Source: Ceratodon purpureus (lineage: Eukaryota; Streptophyta; Bryopsida; Pseudoditrichales; Ditrichaceae). Taken from it: DNA of 64,000 nt. The DNA is taken from positions 80,705,566 through 80,769,565 of the forward strand of contig CM026426.1 of assembly GCA_014871385.1 (NCBI GenBank). The letters are read 5' to 3'. Shown in pieces: positions 25,101 through 37,625 of this stretch. The notes under the pieces are model-generated. The model had not been told where the DNA came from and made no database searches. It saw nothing but the letters and a program-made list of their open reading frames with translations. The first letter of the stretch is position 1; every line of letters starts with the position of its first letter. The position numbers were made by a program, and so were the translations under genes.

Positions 25101-27972
25101 TTTTAATATTTTTAAGTTTTTTAAAAATCATTAAAATTTTTAATTTAAAAAAAAAAGTAGTATTATTTTGATTATTTTGATAGAAATTTTTTTTTATGGA
25201 AAAGATGATGTCGCACGGAAGACGCACTGAATGAGTGTATTTATAAAGACGATTAAAACAAGACATTTGACAACGGTTTACAGTGAAGATTTCACACGTT
25301 TTCAATAGATGTATCAAGCATGTGGAATCAGTGCTATATCTGTTTGTACGATGACGATGTCATATCAGTATTGTTTGTGCGATCACGACGTCATATCAGT
25401 ATTTGTACGCGATGCATAACAAAGCGATGCAGAATCAGTGCGAAAATTACACGCATCCTTGAAATATCGGAAATCGCACTAAAATCGTGCAGAATCAGTG
25501 GGGTCCCAAATTCCTGATGTGCTGGAATCATGAAATTGTTGCCGATGTTTACCAAGTCACCAACCTCCTCTAAAATGCCGTCATACACCCAATTAACCTC
25601 GTCGTCATTTTCTTCAATTTGCTGTGCTACGGCTACTGCACTCATCGGACAGAGCCTTTAAACAATCCACTCTTGCACATGCGACAGGTTCTCACACTCA
25701 GTCCAATCACCATGAATGCTTGTGTCTCCAATGTGGCTGTGAGCGGATCTCCGCTTGGGCTTGGAGGTCATGTTTGAATTTATATTCTTGGTACATTTGA
25801 ATGAAAATGAGTCTTTCCAAACATCGTGATGATTTACTCCCAGGTTATTGAGAAACTCTGTTATTGAAAAATATATGTTGGCATGATACACAAAAGACCA
25901 TAAAGAAGGTATTAAAGTCTTTAAGAAGGTATTGATGAAGGTTGATTTGTTTTTTGATTTCATGAGACCATTTTCTAGAAATGTAAAGTCCCGTGGGCCG
26001 ATAGGGTGGTGAAAATTCAAAGAAGAAAGATGAGAGAGAATCTTTGAGAGAGTTACTTGTTATTTCTTTGACATCAGGGGTCATTATATTGTGCAAAGAG
26101 GTGGATATGCAACCATCAAATAATGTTTGCATGAATGGAGCCCCTGGTATTCTCTCGTGGTAGGAGTACCATCAATTTCAAATCAAGGCTAATCTTGGCA
26201 TTGCTAGAGCACCAAAAATAAATCTGTGGCTGCGAAAGTTCTGCATGTAGGTGTCATTTTTTTTGTGGCTATTCACTCCAATGAATACAAAGGCTACACA
26301 TATCAATAGAATGGACAGACTCTGCACAAGATGTTGAACCATAATCACAAATGCGGTTTGGAACTATGCATTCATTTTGCTTTTAATAACCACTTATAGA
26401 ATGATCTTATTGAAATTAGTCACCTACTTTGTTTTTTAAAAAGTTCCAACGAGCTTGCATGGATGCTTTTACATATTTTGAATGATGTGCATAAGAGCAA
26501 CAATATATGCAGTGAGTTGTCTCCAAAAAATATCCTCCTCCACTTTCTATTCAATAAATTGCAGGTATATGTTGGCGTATGTGATTGGGCTTGACGTCAA
26601 AGTCAACCAAATCTAAGAAATGACCTTATGTATACACTAAGTTTGGGCACATGACAAAGACATTGCGTAGGCAATGGTGGGTGCATCTTTGAGTTGCGTA
26701 GTTGCATAAGGCGGATGCAAATATTCAGATCATTTCAGACTTATCAAAGACCTAAGAGGATTTCACTAAAGCCTGGATTATGGATAGCTTAAAGTAATGA
26801 CCCAAACACCATGTCCAAGGAGTATAAGAAGTCGCAAAAGAACTCTCAAACTTACGTGGTTTTTGATATCCAAGATTTTGCAAATTTTTTTAAACAATAC
26901 TTGGATAGAGTCTACAACAACCAATGTGACAGTGTAGAAGGATTGTCTCATATCATTACTCGCTTTAGCATCACATACAATTAGCCTATTCCAAAGGAGC
27001 ATTTTTGAAAGGAAAATTAGTAATACCTTTAACAAATGATAGACTACCTCTAACAATAGTAGATAATATATAATACTTGGTAGATTTTAGTATATGACTC
27101 CATTTGCACCTATACTTTACAATGTTTTCTTTGGAATTTGACGTCTATAATATAAAAATTTAATTCTTATATATTTGTGCAATGATTATCATCCATTCTT
27201 TCTAATTGGTTCCATTTTTAAAATTATGTATCATATATTTTTCAATAAAAATGTCAATGTGTAATGCCAAAATTATGAATGGTTTATGATTCTAAATCTC
27301 TAGATGAGCATTCATTGAAAATCCCCACTTAAATTTTTAAAAATAAAAAAGGAATATCATCATTTTGTAGGTTTTAATAATTACGTAAGATGCATTGATG
27401 TAGTCCATTTCATAAGTGAGGTAAGAGATTTGAGAAGTCATCTTATGCAGGAAGTTGGGTCATGCTTTACCCAAGAAAACTTTATCAAAAGGGTCAAATT
27501 TTGATTTATAACTTGTTCAAAAATGAAACTTACAAAGCTTTTTGGTTGCGGAATGTATTAATTTTCTAAAACTCATTCAAATTTTGCACATTCATGTGGA
27601 TGTAATTAGCAATATAGTTTTTTCTTTTTATTCTATGACTCATTGTTATATTTGTAACTTTAGAAGATAAAATATACCCCTATATGAAATAATTTGTTTT
27701 CCTTTGAACAATGACATTCAAAACCTTTTGATAAGGCTGGCTATTTCTTAGCATCTCGTGACAAATCTTAATGCATCAAACCATAGGATCATACATTTAT
27801 CACAATAGATTATTCCTTCACAATAGAAAACTCAAACTTAGGATGAAAATAAATTGCTTTTTTAGCCCCAATCTTGAAGTACAACTTTTTTGCAATCCCC
27901 CTTATACCTCAAAAAACAATTGTCTTTCATTTTCAACATATACGGCTATGACGTCTTAATAAAGAAATTTGT

Positions 27973-28036
27973 ATCTAGAAATTCTTGGGAATAAAACTTT
28001 TTGATCTTTATAGAAATTCTTGGGAATAAACTTTTA
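27973..28036 (+). repeat. Short tandem duplication
   Basis: AGAAATTCTTGGGAATAAA occurs twice, about 39 bases apart, a recent-looking direct duplication. Confidence 0.85.
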
Positions 28037-30307
28037 TTATGTTCCAAAAGTAACTTGTGTGAACTTGCACATCTACTACTATTTGTCATCCAAGTTGCTA
28101 GTGTGTCTTCGACTAGACTCTGCGCCACTTGAGTAATGTCCTCTTAAGGCATATACTTTCAATGTTCTATGCTTCCACTTCAAATGGGTTGTTTATTGTT
28201 CAAAACTGTGGAAGTATTCTTGTTTATACTATAGAGCGGCATCTTCTTATTCCTAAAAATTGGGCATCCTCCTCCTTGCGATTGCAAAATGTTGGTGGTG
28301 TTGTGTTGTCATTTTGATACATCATGCTATCATATTTATGACATGATACATGTGGAGTGTCTAGGCTGTGCAGCTCTTCCTCTTGCCTTAGAAATATTCA
28401 AGAAGGCCCGTAGTATGCATTTTAGAGATTTGTTTAAGTATTTCATTGAATGTTGGCACCTTCCATGGGTTCTTATAGCCTTAGAGAGTGTTGCTTTCTA
28501 CTCTGTATTCTCCAACTCTGTGGCGCTAGAAGGAGGAGTCACTTCTAGAATCAAATGATATTGGAGAATCGCCCCGATCAGAGCTATGGTAGTACTCGTA
28601 GTAGGAATTTTTGGAATAATTTGGTGCCACTGCCCTCTGCCCTCTAGAGGCATTTGAAGTAGGCGTAGATCTTTGATATGACCAACGTGGCCACCAATCA
28701 CTATCTTCTTTCCAACCAGTCGAGGTTTATTGCTACCTCCTATTAATGAGGTGCATAAAAAGAACTGGCGCTGTGCGCCAATCCAAAGCCTTCTTTAGAA
28801 CAATTCGTGCCCATACCATTGCCGTATTGAAGTACAACATAATGTCTGCTCTTGGATTTTGCACCTCCATTGCAATAGTTATTTTTTAATAGCTTAGTTG
28901 TAACTAATTACTTTGACAATTGTGTGATGGACCTTTACAACCAGTCGTCGATACCAATGCTTGATGTGGGGGCAGCAACTTCTTGAGATGCTTCATCTTC
29001 ACGTACTTTTGGAAGGTGGTGCAAGTCCATGGTGTCTCATTATCCTGCCATCCATCCTCAACAAATACATCTAGATTGTTTGTTGCCTCCCAATCCATGT
29101 TCAATGTCGTCCCCTTTAAAACAACACGGTGATTGTTCCAAGGCATGGTTGGTTAGCAATACAAACTATCAAATATAAGAGCAATTTTACATAATGTGTG
29201 GAATAGTCTTCATACTCAAGGGGTCGCAAAAGATTTAGCACAAGGGCCAAACCTTCTCTATCCTCCCTTTTGTCCCTCCTCCCATCTCTTCCCAACCTCT
29301 TCACCTTCCCAACTTCCTCTCCTCCGTGGCAAGGCCAAACCTTTCATTTTTGAATGTGCACTCTTACACGTGGAGTTCAAATCAATTTTTTTTATACAAA
29401 TGCATTAATAATCAAAGGAATGTTCTAAAGATTATGTGGTTGTAAGAATTGGATCTCCTTTAAAGAGTAGGTATATTTAAGAACATACATTTAAACTATT
29501 CATCTTAATAATTTCCCATTCAAGTTATTAATTAAAGTGCCGAAATGGTTACAAGAATACAAATTATTTCAGAAAAACAAAGGAATGAAGTTTTGGGGAG
29601 GTGGTAGATGGAGATTACAAAGGAGAGATGGAACATTGAAATAATATAGAACGGGAAGCTTGAGATTTTTTACAATTTTTTTAGAAAATATACAAAAATG
29701 GAAGGCGTAGAGATTAGATAATGAAAGAGGACATGATTTAGAAATTGGAATTTTTTAAAAAAAGATGGAGATTAAAATTAGTATAAAAGAGTTTGTTGAA
29801 TAGAGTAGAAGAGATGTAATTTAGATTTAGAAATTAGAAACGGTGGTCAGAAATTAACACGTTATGGATGGAAAATTATGATCAAAGTAGGGAATGGTAA
29901 ACATAAATTAAAATTGTAGGGATAAGACATGATAAATAATAATTAGAATACAAAGGATTAAGGAGGGAATTTTAAATAGGGGGGTTCTAAATTTAAGAAT
30001 AAAAAAATAGAATTCATCGACTTTGGAAATTTGAAAGTTCAAGAATGCAAGGAAAATGAAGAAATATGAGCTGGAGATTAAACCTTGAGTGTAAACATAG
30101 TAGCTGGAACTATAGATGGAGGTAAGGGGGATACATTGAATAAATGTAAATTAAATTTTGAAATATGGTATATTAAAATTAAATGTTGGAGATGGTCTAT
30201 GGGAACAGAAATACGAAAGACATTGAATTAGAATTAGAAGTTTAGAGAATGTACCTAAGAATTAAAATACGGGGGGTAGTAAATTAGAATAAAAGTATTG
30301 TCTGGAG

Positions 30308-30322
30308 GAGGGGGGGGGGGGG
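30308..30322 (+). repeat. Poly-G tract
   Basis: A G run in purine-rich DNA. Confidence 0.9.
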
Positions 30323-30625
30323 TTGGATACAAATTATAAGACAAAGTAGAGTGCAATAGGATTTGCATAAAATAGAATGAAGTTGTTTGAAAAGGATTGG
30401 ATAGGAATAGAGGTCAGTAGATGGAATACAATAGATGATCAAAATTAAAAATTATTACAATGGAATTAATATGTGTTAGGGGAGAAGTCACATGCTTATT
30501 ACACACTAAGAATGATAAAGAATTTTTGATATAGGGGAGTTTTGAAGGGATGATTTTTTTGGAAGGCTGAGTTTCTTAGAAAAAATTTAACGTTCAAGAA
30601 TGTAAGCTAAATGGAGGATGGATGG

Positions 30626-30656
30626 AGGGGGGGGGAGGGGGGGGGGGGGGGGGGGA
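30626..30656 (+). repeat. Poly-G tract
   Basis: About 30 bases of G with one or two A interruptions. Several such tracts occur in this window and may form quadruplexes or mark assembly weak points. Confidence 0.9.
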
Positions 30657-31284
30657 GGTGAAAGAGGAGTTAATTTTCTTCTTTGAAATTTTGAAGCAAT
30701 AAATTGGAAAGACCTCTTAAAGAGAGGAAATATTATCCAATTCTAATTAATAATTAAAGAGTGACAAGCTTTTTAAAATTTTAACCTGAGCAAGGGCATA
30801 AAGGCTAGGGCTATAGTGAATATACAATATTTCATTTCTTACAAAATATAAGATTAGAATTAAGTTGCGTAGTGCCCCTTGAATGCTGGAATATTTAATT
30901 CATAGTACTTTGGTATAGCATATCACAAAGAAACATCAGCCATGTGAATATAGACACTTCACAAATTGCAAAGTTAATACAAAATTCAAATTTCATCTTA
31001 AAGTCCACTTTGACCATTTTAAAGCAGTATTAAGAAAAAAGATTTATAATTAATGCTAACAATATTCTAGACGGAGATATTAAAACATATGATGAAATTT
31101 GTACATATATCAGTCCTTTTTTTTTATTGTGAGTGAAGTATAAGAAGTTGTCTAAAACTGAGGAAAAGTAATAGTGAAGTTAATGAGAATTTTGAAATTG
31201 CAAAGTTTAGGTAGGCTAGTGGTTTATTAGTGGTGGGTTTTGGGGTAGACAATATTAGTTTAAGGAAAAAACAATGTTGGTGTT

Positions 31285-31490
31285 GTCGGTTCATGCAACC
31301 AATAGCCGACGCCGATCTAACTCTTAGACGGATAACCTACTATTGGCCGCCCGCCGCTTTGGTTGGCCCCTCTTATTGGCCATACGCAGGTTTGTACGAC
31401 TGCAGTTTCTCCTTTGGTAACCGTTTGCCTATTTAAGCATACAGCCGTCACTTCTTCCTCACTTCATTCTCCTTTCATGGCTATAGATAT
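31285..31490 (+). promoter_or_regulatory. CCAAT/TATA promoter-like island
   Basis: A GC-richer patch in AT-rich DNA holds CCAAT near 31299 and its reverse, ATTGG, near 31342 and 31374. TATTTAAG follows at about 31428, then a pyrimidine-rich stretch (CTTCTTCCTCACTTCATTCTCC) and an ATG near 31478. This resembles a plant core promoter or an LTR promoter. No intact ORF follows, so it may be the remains of a retroelement or gene start. Confidence 0.4.
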
Positions 31491-31749
31491 GTGTTGAACA
31501 ATCTTATTTGGGTATTTTTTGCTCTTACTAGGTGAAGAGACGGGGCTCCTATTATTGCAAGAAGGGAGTGTTTTTGCCATATTAATATACCAATAGTTGA
31601 TTGGATGAAAATCAAAGTTTTGGCTTATTTTCTTAAAAGCAAATTGTAACCATGTCAACAAAGAATGATATTGTGGTGAAGGATCGGGAAACTCTTGGAA
31701 TGGAATAAAAAGAAAGGTGCTACTTATGCTCTTCATTAGTAAATGTTGG

Positions 31750-33632
31750 ATAGTTAAAAATTAAAGGCGAGAGACGGCTAGGAATTTGAAGTGGAGGACT
31801 ATAAGACGTTCAAAACATTTACAAAATATGTGAAGTTGTACTACATTGGAAAAATTTGGCCTTGAGATTGCCATAGAATGAACACAAAAAGTTTTGCATA
31901 CAAGCTATGAATATGCAATGATGATCACTATATATACGGTGGACATGAGGTTTAGGAGGCTTTGTTAGAGGATCATCTAAGGAGTGAAGGATATTTGAGC
32001 TATAGCCAATTGTCAATGGTATATGCAAAGCAAATTCTCAAATGCAAGGTGGATTGAAAGACGTTCTCTACTACTACATGAGAGCTACTTGAGATTAGAA
32101 GAAATTAAAAGGATATTTCTAATCCATTTGATTTAAATTCAACTACCACAAGGAATGCTTTAGAAGAGTTGAAGAGAAAGCCCAATTGGGTGCTTATAGA
32201 CACCATTATTATAGTGCCACATTATGGAAAAAAGAAACCAACGGTGAGAGAGTCTAAAGTTATTAAGGAGAATTTGGTGGCAATATACTATCAACCATAT
32301 TTATGTGGTTCTTTATAAATGAGGGATCACTAATATGCACCACAAATATTGACAATCTACACAGTGCTAAGTAGGGAAACAGAGACAAAGCAATTGAAGA
32401 AGGAAGCAATAAAAAATAAATGATGTGAACATAGTTGCTCTAAGGGTCTCAAAGGTTCAATGTCTTTTGGATAATTCAAAGGAGGCAAGTCCAAGCACTT
32501 TAGCATTGAAGTATTAGGATCAAATTCCCACTAACCTCCATACTTCTAACACTACATTTATTGGAAATGAATAATTGCTAGAAGCAATGCCAAGCAACCA
32601 ACAATTAAAAGAGTTGTATGAATTTAGCATTAGGTGGGCTCAATTATATAGAGATAAAAATGAAAGCAATGTTCTAGAGCAAACAAAGAGGACTCAATGC
32701 TTGAAGTTCTAGAAACAACACAAGAGATTTATAATGTATTGAGAGTTGCAAGTTCCTTAAAGGATGTGGTTGAAATACTAGCGACAATGGCACTCAATCT
32801 ATTGCAAATGGCTCAAACTTTTGCAATTGTCACCCCAAGTGTGCTAAGAGTTTCACTTAGATTTGATAAATTTTGTGTATATAACCTCCATTTGGATAAA
32901 AGGTCGAGCTTTTCCAAAACAAAACACACCTAATGCAGAACCTACAAGAATAAGAAGAAGAGGTTGAGTAGGAGGATAAGGCTATGAAACAGTTGAATAT
33001 TATATTGGAATGGTTATGAAGGAATGCACTATGTTGGAAGAGCAAAACAAGCTTCTTAAGATGAAATCTACCAAGTAAGCATCATTGCCAAAGGTTCCAT
33101 AGGAAGGGGTGTGATAGAGCTAGATAGCGGCCTTGAAAGCTCAAACAACCTCACTTTTTCAAGTTTGAGGAGGGAGTTTGAGATGGTATCACAACAATCA
33201 GCTTGTTAGTGAAAGTTAAAAGCTCTTTTGTCCACGTTGCATCTAATATTGGCTATAGCTAGACCAAGACAAAATTGTAGAGGAAAATGAAGGGGCCGAT
33301 GGAACAATCACAAGAAACTGAATCATTATTACTGGACTTGGAGTGGCAAAAAAAGAAAGAGATGAGGCCTGAGAAGAATTAGAGAAGCTACAAAAGATTT
33401 TGAAAATGGTGAATGATATATTGTGCAAAGAGAAGTTAACTTTGTGCTTGGACTGGATTCATAAACTTTGGAACAAAGGATTAATGATCTGTAAGATACA
33501 ATACAATCTCAAGAATTCTTTGGCTACATTACACACGTTACTTGAAGTCATTGATTTTTGCTTGGAAGAATTCAAGCAAGCAAGAAATTATGAGGCCAGA
33601 AAGGTAACATTGTGGGGCGATGATTCAAAGAT
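31750..33632 (+). pseudogene. Unrecognised decayed coding region, cut by element A
   Basis: Plus-strand pieces read as protein across several frames: about 32110-32320 (NALEELKRKPNWVLIDTIII, then KKKPTVRESKVIKENL), 32697-32933 and 33260-33632 (a charged coiled-coil-like part, EELEKLQKILKMVND, then LEEFKQARNYEARKVTLWG). Frequent stops show it is dead. It ends abruptly where the terminal CATTAGG of element A begins, so A probably inserted into it. I do not recognise a family. Confidence 0.35.
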
Positions 33633-33672
33633 CATTAGGGGAAAAATGGGGTCTCCTAAGGGCCTTGTAAGA
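33633..33672 (+). repeat. Left terminal inverted repeat of element A
   Basis: Matches the ends of B and of the 400-bp element over about 40 bases. Inner sequence TTAGGTGAGCTTCCTGCCC also aligns with copy B. Confidence 0.8.
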
Positions 33673-34518
33673 CAGCCTGGATTAGGTGAGCTTCCTGCCC
33701 AAAAACACCTCTGTCGCTGTCAGCAGGGGTCTGAAACGCTGCTCGGAGCGACCTTTTGGAGACGGACGGGAGCTGCGTGGCTGGGTTTTGCCTCATTGGC
33801 GAGAGGGCGTGGACGGTGGTTGTTGAGCGCCAAGGAGTGGAATTTATTGCTCTGCGATTAATGAACTGCCTCGATCCGTTGCCTTGATCCACGTATTGTT
33901 CGAGTTGTTGCCACAACGGTTTGGGCGTGATCGCGCCACCGGCTCTACGCCGCTCAGCACTAAGAAAACAAAGCGCCCTGTTTTGCTTCAAGCAAATCGT
34001 TGTTGGCACTGTGGGATGCAAAATTGTATGTGAATTGCTCCAAAGATTCCGAGTGGCGATGGCGCCCCAGATCGGTGGAGAAAAATTCAGATCCCCATCA
34101 ATTTCTAGGCAGCGTCCGCTGGCAGCGACGGCGGCGACGGGTCGTTCTCAGTTGGCGACATTAGCTTCAACGATGAGATGAAAACTGATGTACTTGAAGG
34201 GAAGGTTAGTTAACCTAATTCAATAAACCTTTGTGGGGTGTTTAGGAGCTAGTGGGTTTTAGAGCAATTTGAATTTCGATTTCATTAGGCCTTGCTGCCA
34301 CAACGGCATAAGGCAATGTAGGTTTCGTGGTCGATTTACCACTTGTAGATGCCAGGCAGGTCTATCGAATTAGGTTCGAAGCATTTGTGGTTGCGAATTT
34401 AGTTTTTCATTGGGTGTAGGAGGTGTCTCGAAATCATAACAAGTTTTCTCGATTACCTGCAAATCACCAAGCGTGACCAGGGGAGATTCAATCAAGACTA
34501 CCGACTATCGGGTCCACG

Positions 34519-37500
34519 ATGGCAGCAAGGGCTGCACAAAGCAATCAGTACATTCCCCAAGTTTCACTGGACACACGCTATGCCATGGTCATCAGTCGAG
34601 GTTCTACGCAAGAGGAGTTGTGCATGAGGAGCTCGTTTCCAACACGGAGGTTGCGTGGAGACACGAACATTGACTTGTGGATCAATGGAGATATTAACCT
34701 TGCTGATCCAGTGACAGGGAAGCCACCTCCAATCAAGTCGCTAAAAGAGTTCATTGAATTCATATGTCATGGAGAGCGGGGTCTTTGCGGATATACATAC
34801 AGGCTGCTGGATCATTGTGTACATGGTCCTACACAGGTTTAGGGGTCGTGGATCCAGTTGGCACAGTTGAGCAAAGAAGTACTTCAGCTTAGAGGCGAAG
34901 CTCTAGCCAGCAACTCAAAGGCAGCCGAAGATGTCCAATTGGGGAGAATGCGTTGCCTTCAGTCAGAGAAGACATGCACGGATTTGCAAGCTGAATTGCA
35001 GGCTGTCCGTGATTGCCATGCCCAAAGGGTGGAGCAATTGGAGCGCCATGTGCAGGGTCTCGAAGAAGACGTTGACCGCTGCCAGCGGAGGGCCAGCTTC
35101 GAGAAGGAGACCCCCATGGGCATGCAAAGTAGGAGGAGGGCTCTTAGAGGGATTCACGAGTTAAAACCTGGATCAAGTAGATCAAAAGCAAGAGTGAAGC
35201 TTGTGTGGACACTGCTGCAACCAGATGTGGTGCAGTTTGTTGTCCAAAGGAACCGAGAGAACCGGAAGTGCTCTCGACTGCGGGGGGATAAAGAGTCCCA
35301 AAATAGGACTGTAGTAGCACTAGCTCGAATTTTGTCACGGCATGAAGGTGTAGCGCTCGCTTCTCAGCCTGCAATGGCACATGTTCAGTGAGATATTGCG
35401 AAAAATGTGCTCAAATCGATTGGTAAGAGTATTGGACCGGACAAAATTCTTGCTGCTTGCGACCAGGCAGGGGTTTCCCATCGGGGATATGGTGCTCTCT
35501 ACAAATCTGTGAAGGCTCCCATTGCTGCTCTGAACAAAGGAGTCTCCGGGAGTATTTTGCCGAGCCCCTATCACGTGAAACTGCTTCGGCAGGAGTTAAA
35601 TGCAAACGTGCCACAGTATATTGGCGAATACTACCATGCTGAAGGTCGACTTACGCTGCCAGCAAGTTCTAAGAAGAACAAGAAGTCCGAGGACATGGTA
35701 AAGGAAGTCGTTTTGACTGACAAGAATTCCCTATTCACAGACCTTGAGGTGGTCCAAAGAAGCATGGTGATCTTCTACGGCATCACGGAAGAAGGTAACG
35801 TAATCACCTCGGACTGTTGTTTTCAGAGTTTGCTGTCAGCAGGGTTATTTATCAATTAACTGTGACTTCCACATCCACTCGCCATGTTTCCACAGAGTTA
35901 AGAAGGGCACCGCTGGTATTTGTCATGAAATTGGACAAGGCCGAGATTGTCAATGGCAAGAAATTTGAATGGGTGAGCATCACGTTGATGAATAAGGCAC
36001 TTGACCCAGACATTCAGAGGAACCATGCCCTGTTTTTCTCAGTCTAGTCAGAGCAAGAAATCTAGCCAGTGGCAACCTTTCAAGTGGAAAAAGAGTCCTA
36101 CAAAGTTCTCTCGTGGATATTTGGGAAATCCAAATTTCCATCTGTGATTGCAGCACAGTCAAGTGGCGAGAAACTCACGGTCTTTGAAGTTGGAGAATTC
36201 CATGTGGAGTGGCATCTCGCTGCGGACATGAAGACAATCAAGTGTATGTACGGACTTCAGTCAGGGCCGTCGTGTGCAATGAACTGCATATACTGCGAGC
36301 AGAAGAGGGCTAAGCCTACCGTAGGGACAGCAAGCCAGGCGAGTGGTGCCATTAGAAAACGTGGGAAACCGAACTGGGTGGGGGGACAATTTGCCAACTC
36401 TGTGGAGCCAGGACCTTGTGACATGCATGCACATACAAGATGGCGGCCTATCTTGCCAATTCCATTGCACAGAGTGCACAGAGTGCACATTTGTACACTC
36501 CATGCCCTGGTTCAATTAGCGGAGAAGATTGTGCATCAACACATCATTTATGTCTGGAACATACAAGATCAAAGACTGAGGGCTACAGCAATAGAGCAGA
36601 TGGAGAAGTCCTTGTCTTTTATACGCACTCATGGTAGCAACGTGGAGATTAGAAAGGATCGGAAACTGAGTGGCAGCACGGGGAATGTGCCACAGAAACC
36701 ATCTTTCAGTGGGGTTGTTGCCAGCAGACTATTTAGACCAAGCGTTTGGTCTGGAAACGACAAGGCCTCGAAAGACATATATCAAGCAGAGAGCAGTAAT
36801 AGTGGCGGCGGTGCACATCGTAGAGCAAGGGCTGCTATTTGGCAAGCCTTTGAAGTGGTTCTACCATATTTCAGCGGCTTGGTGCTGACAGCAGAACAAC
36901 GACTCCAGTTCAAAGGGAAGATAGAAACGTGGGGGAGAACATTTTTGGAGGCCTTTGGAGAGGAGCATGTGTCGCACTACATGGTGAGTTATATACATGA
37001 AGTTTGGGATGAATTAGGGGTTGATGGCTGACCTTACTTTCTTCAATTCTCAATCCAGGACTAACCTTGGAGTGGCTGTTGACAGCATGTACTTGTCAGG
37101 CATGGCAGTTGGTTTGTGGAGGAATACGGTAGTCTGGCCGTATGGAGTTGCCAGGATATGGAGAAATCCCATCATCAAGCGAAGGCAGCAAATCAGGCGC
37201 ACACAGCTCATGGTGGTGGCAAAGAGCGCATCAGTGTTATTTTGCAACAATTCCAGCATTGGTACCGAAATATACAGCATCGATATAAGAAGAAATTAGA
37301 GAGCACCAGGGTTCTCAATACCCTCAATGATGAGGCAAGATTGGAGGCTTTGCGTAGAAGGCGAGAGCAGTGGCATCGATCAAATGCTGCCAGGGCTTTG
37401 GAGAATTGGCGGTCAAGGCGACAGCGTGTTGGCAGAGCTTGGGTGTGTGATAACACCGTTGGAGGTGGTGGAGCCAACAATGCTGAAGCAAGTAGTTCTG

Positions 37501-37625
37501 CCAACGAAGATGACTCCGGGGAGGATGGCAACAATGTGGATCCTGAGGAAGGTCGCAACTCCCTTGACAGTGACGACGCTGGCAACAACGTGGACCGCGA
37601 TGACGCTGGCAACGAGCCTGTATGA
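34519..37625 (+). pseudogene. Module 1, copy A: coiled-coil RNase-H-like (DDE-type) transposase candidate
   Basis: Starts ATGGCAGCAAGG, as does copy B. The N-terminal domain (34519-34842) has DTNIDLWINGDI and FIECHGERG-like (FICHGERGLCGY) motifs. A coiled coil (34858-35110) follows, then a domain with ILAACDQAGVSHRGYGALY. The putative catalytic core holds KLDKAE (D at 35934), HLAADMK (D at 36225) followed by C-x3-NCIYC, and DMEKSHHQAK (E at 37161), then HTAHGGGK and an acidic tail. An intron at 35795-35895 joins frames exactly; a second starts at 36984 after HYM and ends near 37108. Stops: TAG 34840, TGA 35389, TAG 36045 and 36063. Element movement is inferred from the core layout, not proven. 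Confidence 0.6.

Larger units (their letters stand above)
24046..25519. mobile_element. 1.47-kb TIR DNA element
   Basis: The ends are inverted repeats of about 44 bases with roughly two mismatches. The left begins ATCAGGAATTTGGGACCC. The right is its reverse complement, with GCACTAAAATCGTGC just inside. TGC flanks both ends (24043-24045 and 25520-25522), a likely 3-bp target duplication, though a 2-bp TG reading is equally possible. No transposase ORF is visible, so it is non-autonomous. Inside are a 165-bp tandem duplication and a SINE-like segment. The well-matched ends suggest it is younger than its host gene relic. Superfamily is uncertain. Confidence 0.85.
23712..26020 (-). pseudogene. 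Unknown conserved-looking gene relic split by a TIR element
   Basis: The minus-strand coding sequence runs from about 26020 to 25523, is interrupted by the element at 24046-25519, and resumes at 24045 to a stop at 23712-23714. Removing the element and one TGC copy restores the frame: ...NNFMIPA joins KEDSEDGVEFYILQC. Later segments read RDIAIQGKYYKKHGRGE and AHVVRPCKFPKVLASH. One TAA near 25660 and a TGA plus C-tract slip near 23950 break it further. The N-terminal piece has NFHHPIGPRDFTFLENG and SKPKRRSAHSHIGD. I do not recognise a family. The clean coding signal on both sides of the insert supports a real former gene, possibly itself of transposon origin. Confidence 0.55.
26030..31210. other. 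AT-rich region, decayed fragments only
   Basis: No gene could be supported. Short ORFs at 26778-27056 (minus), 28129-28560 (plus), 28498-28701 (minus) and 28904-29146 (minus) have no recognisable motif. The stretch 28130-28750 has a more coding-like composition on the plus strand but is full of stops. From 29.5 to 31.0 kb the plus strand is purine-rich (A and G) with G tracts. Confidence 0.5.
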
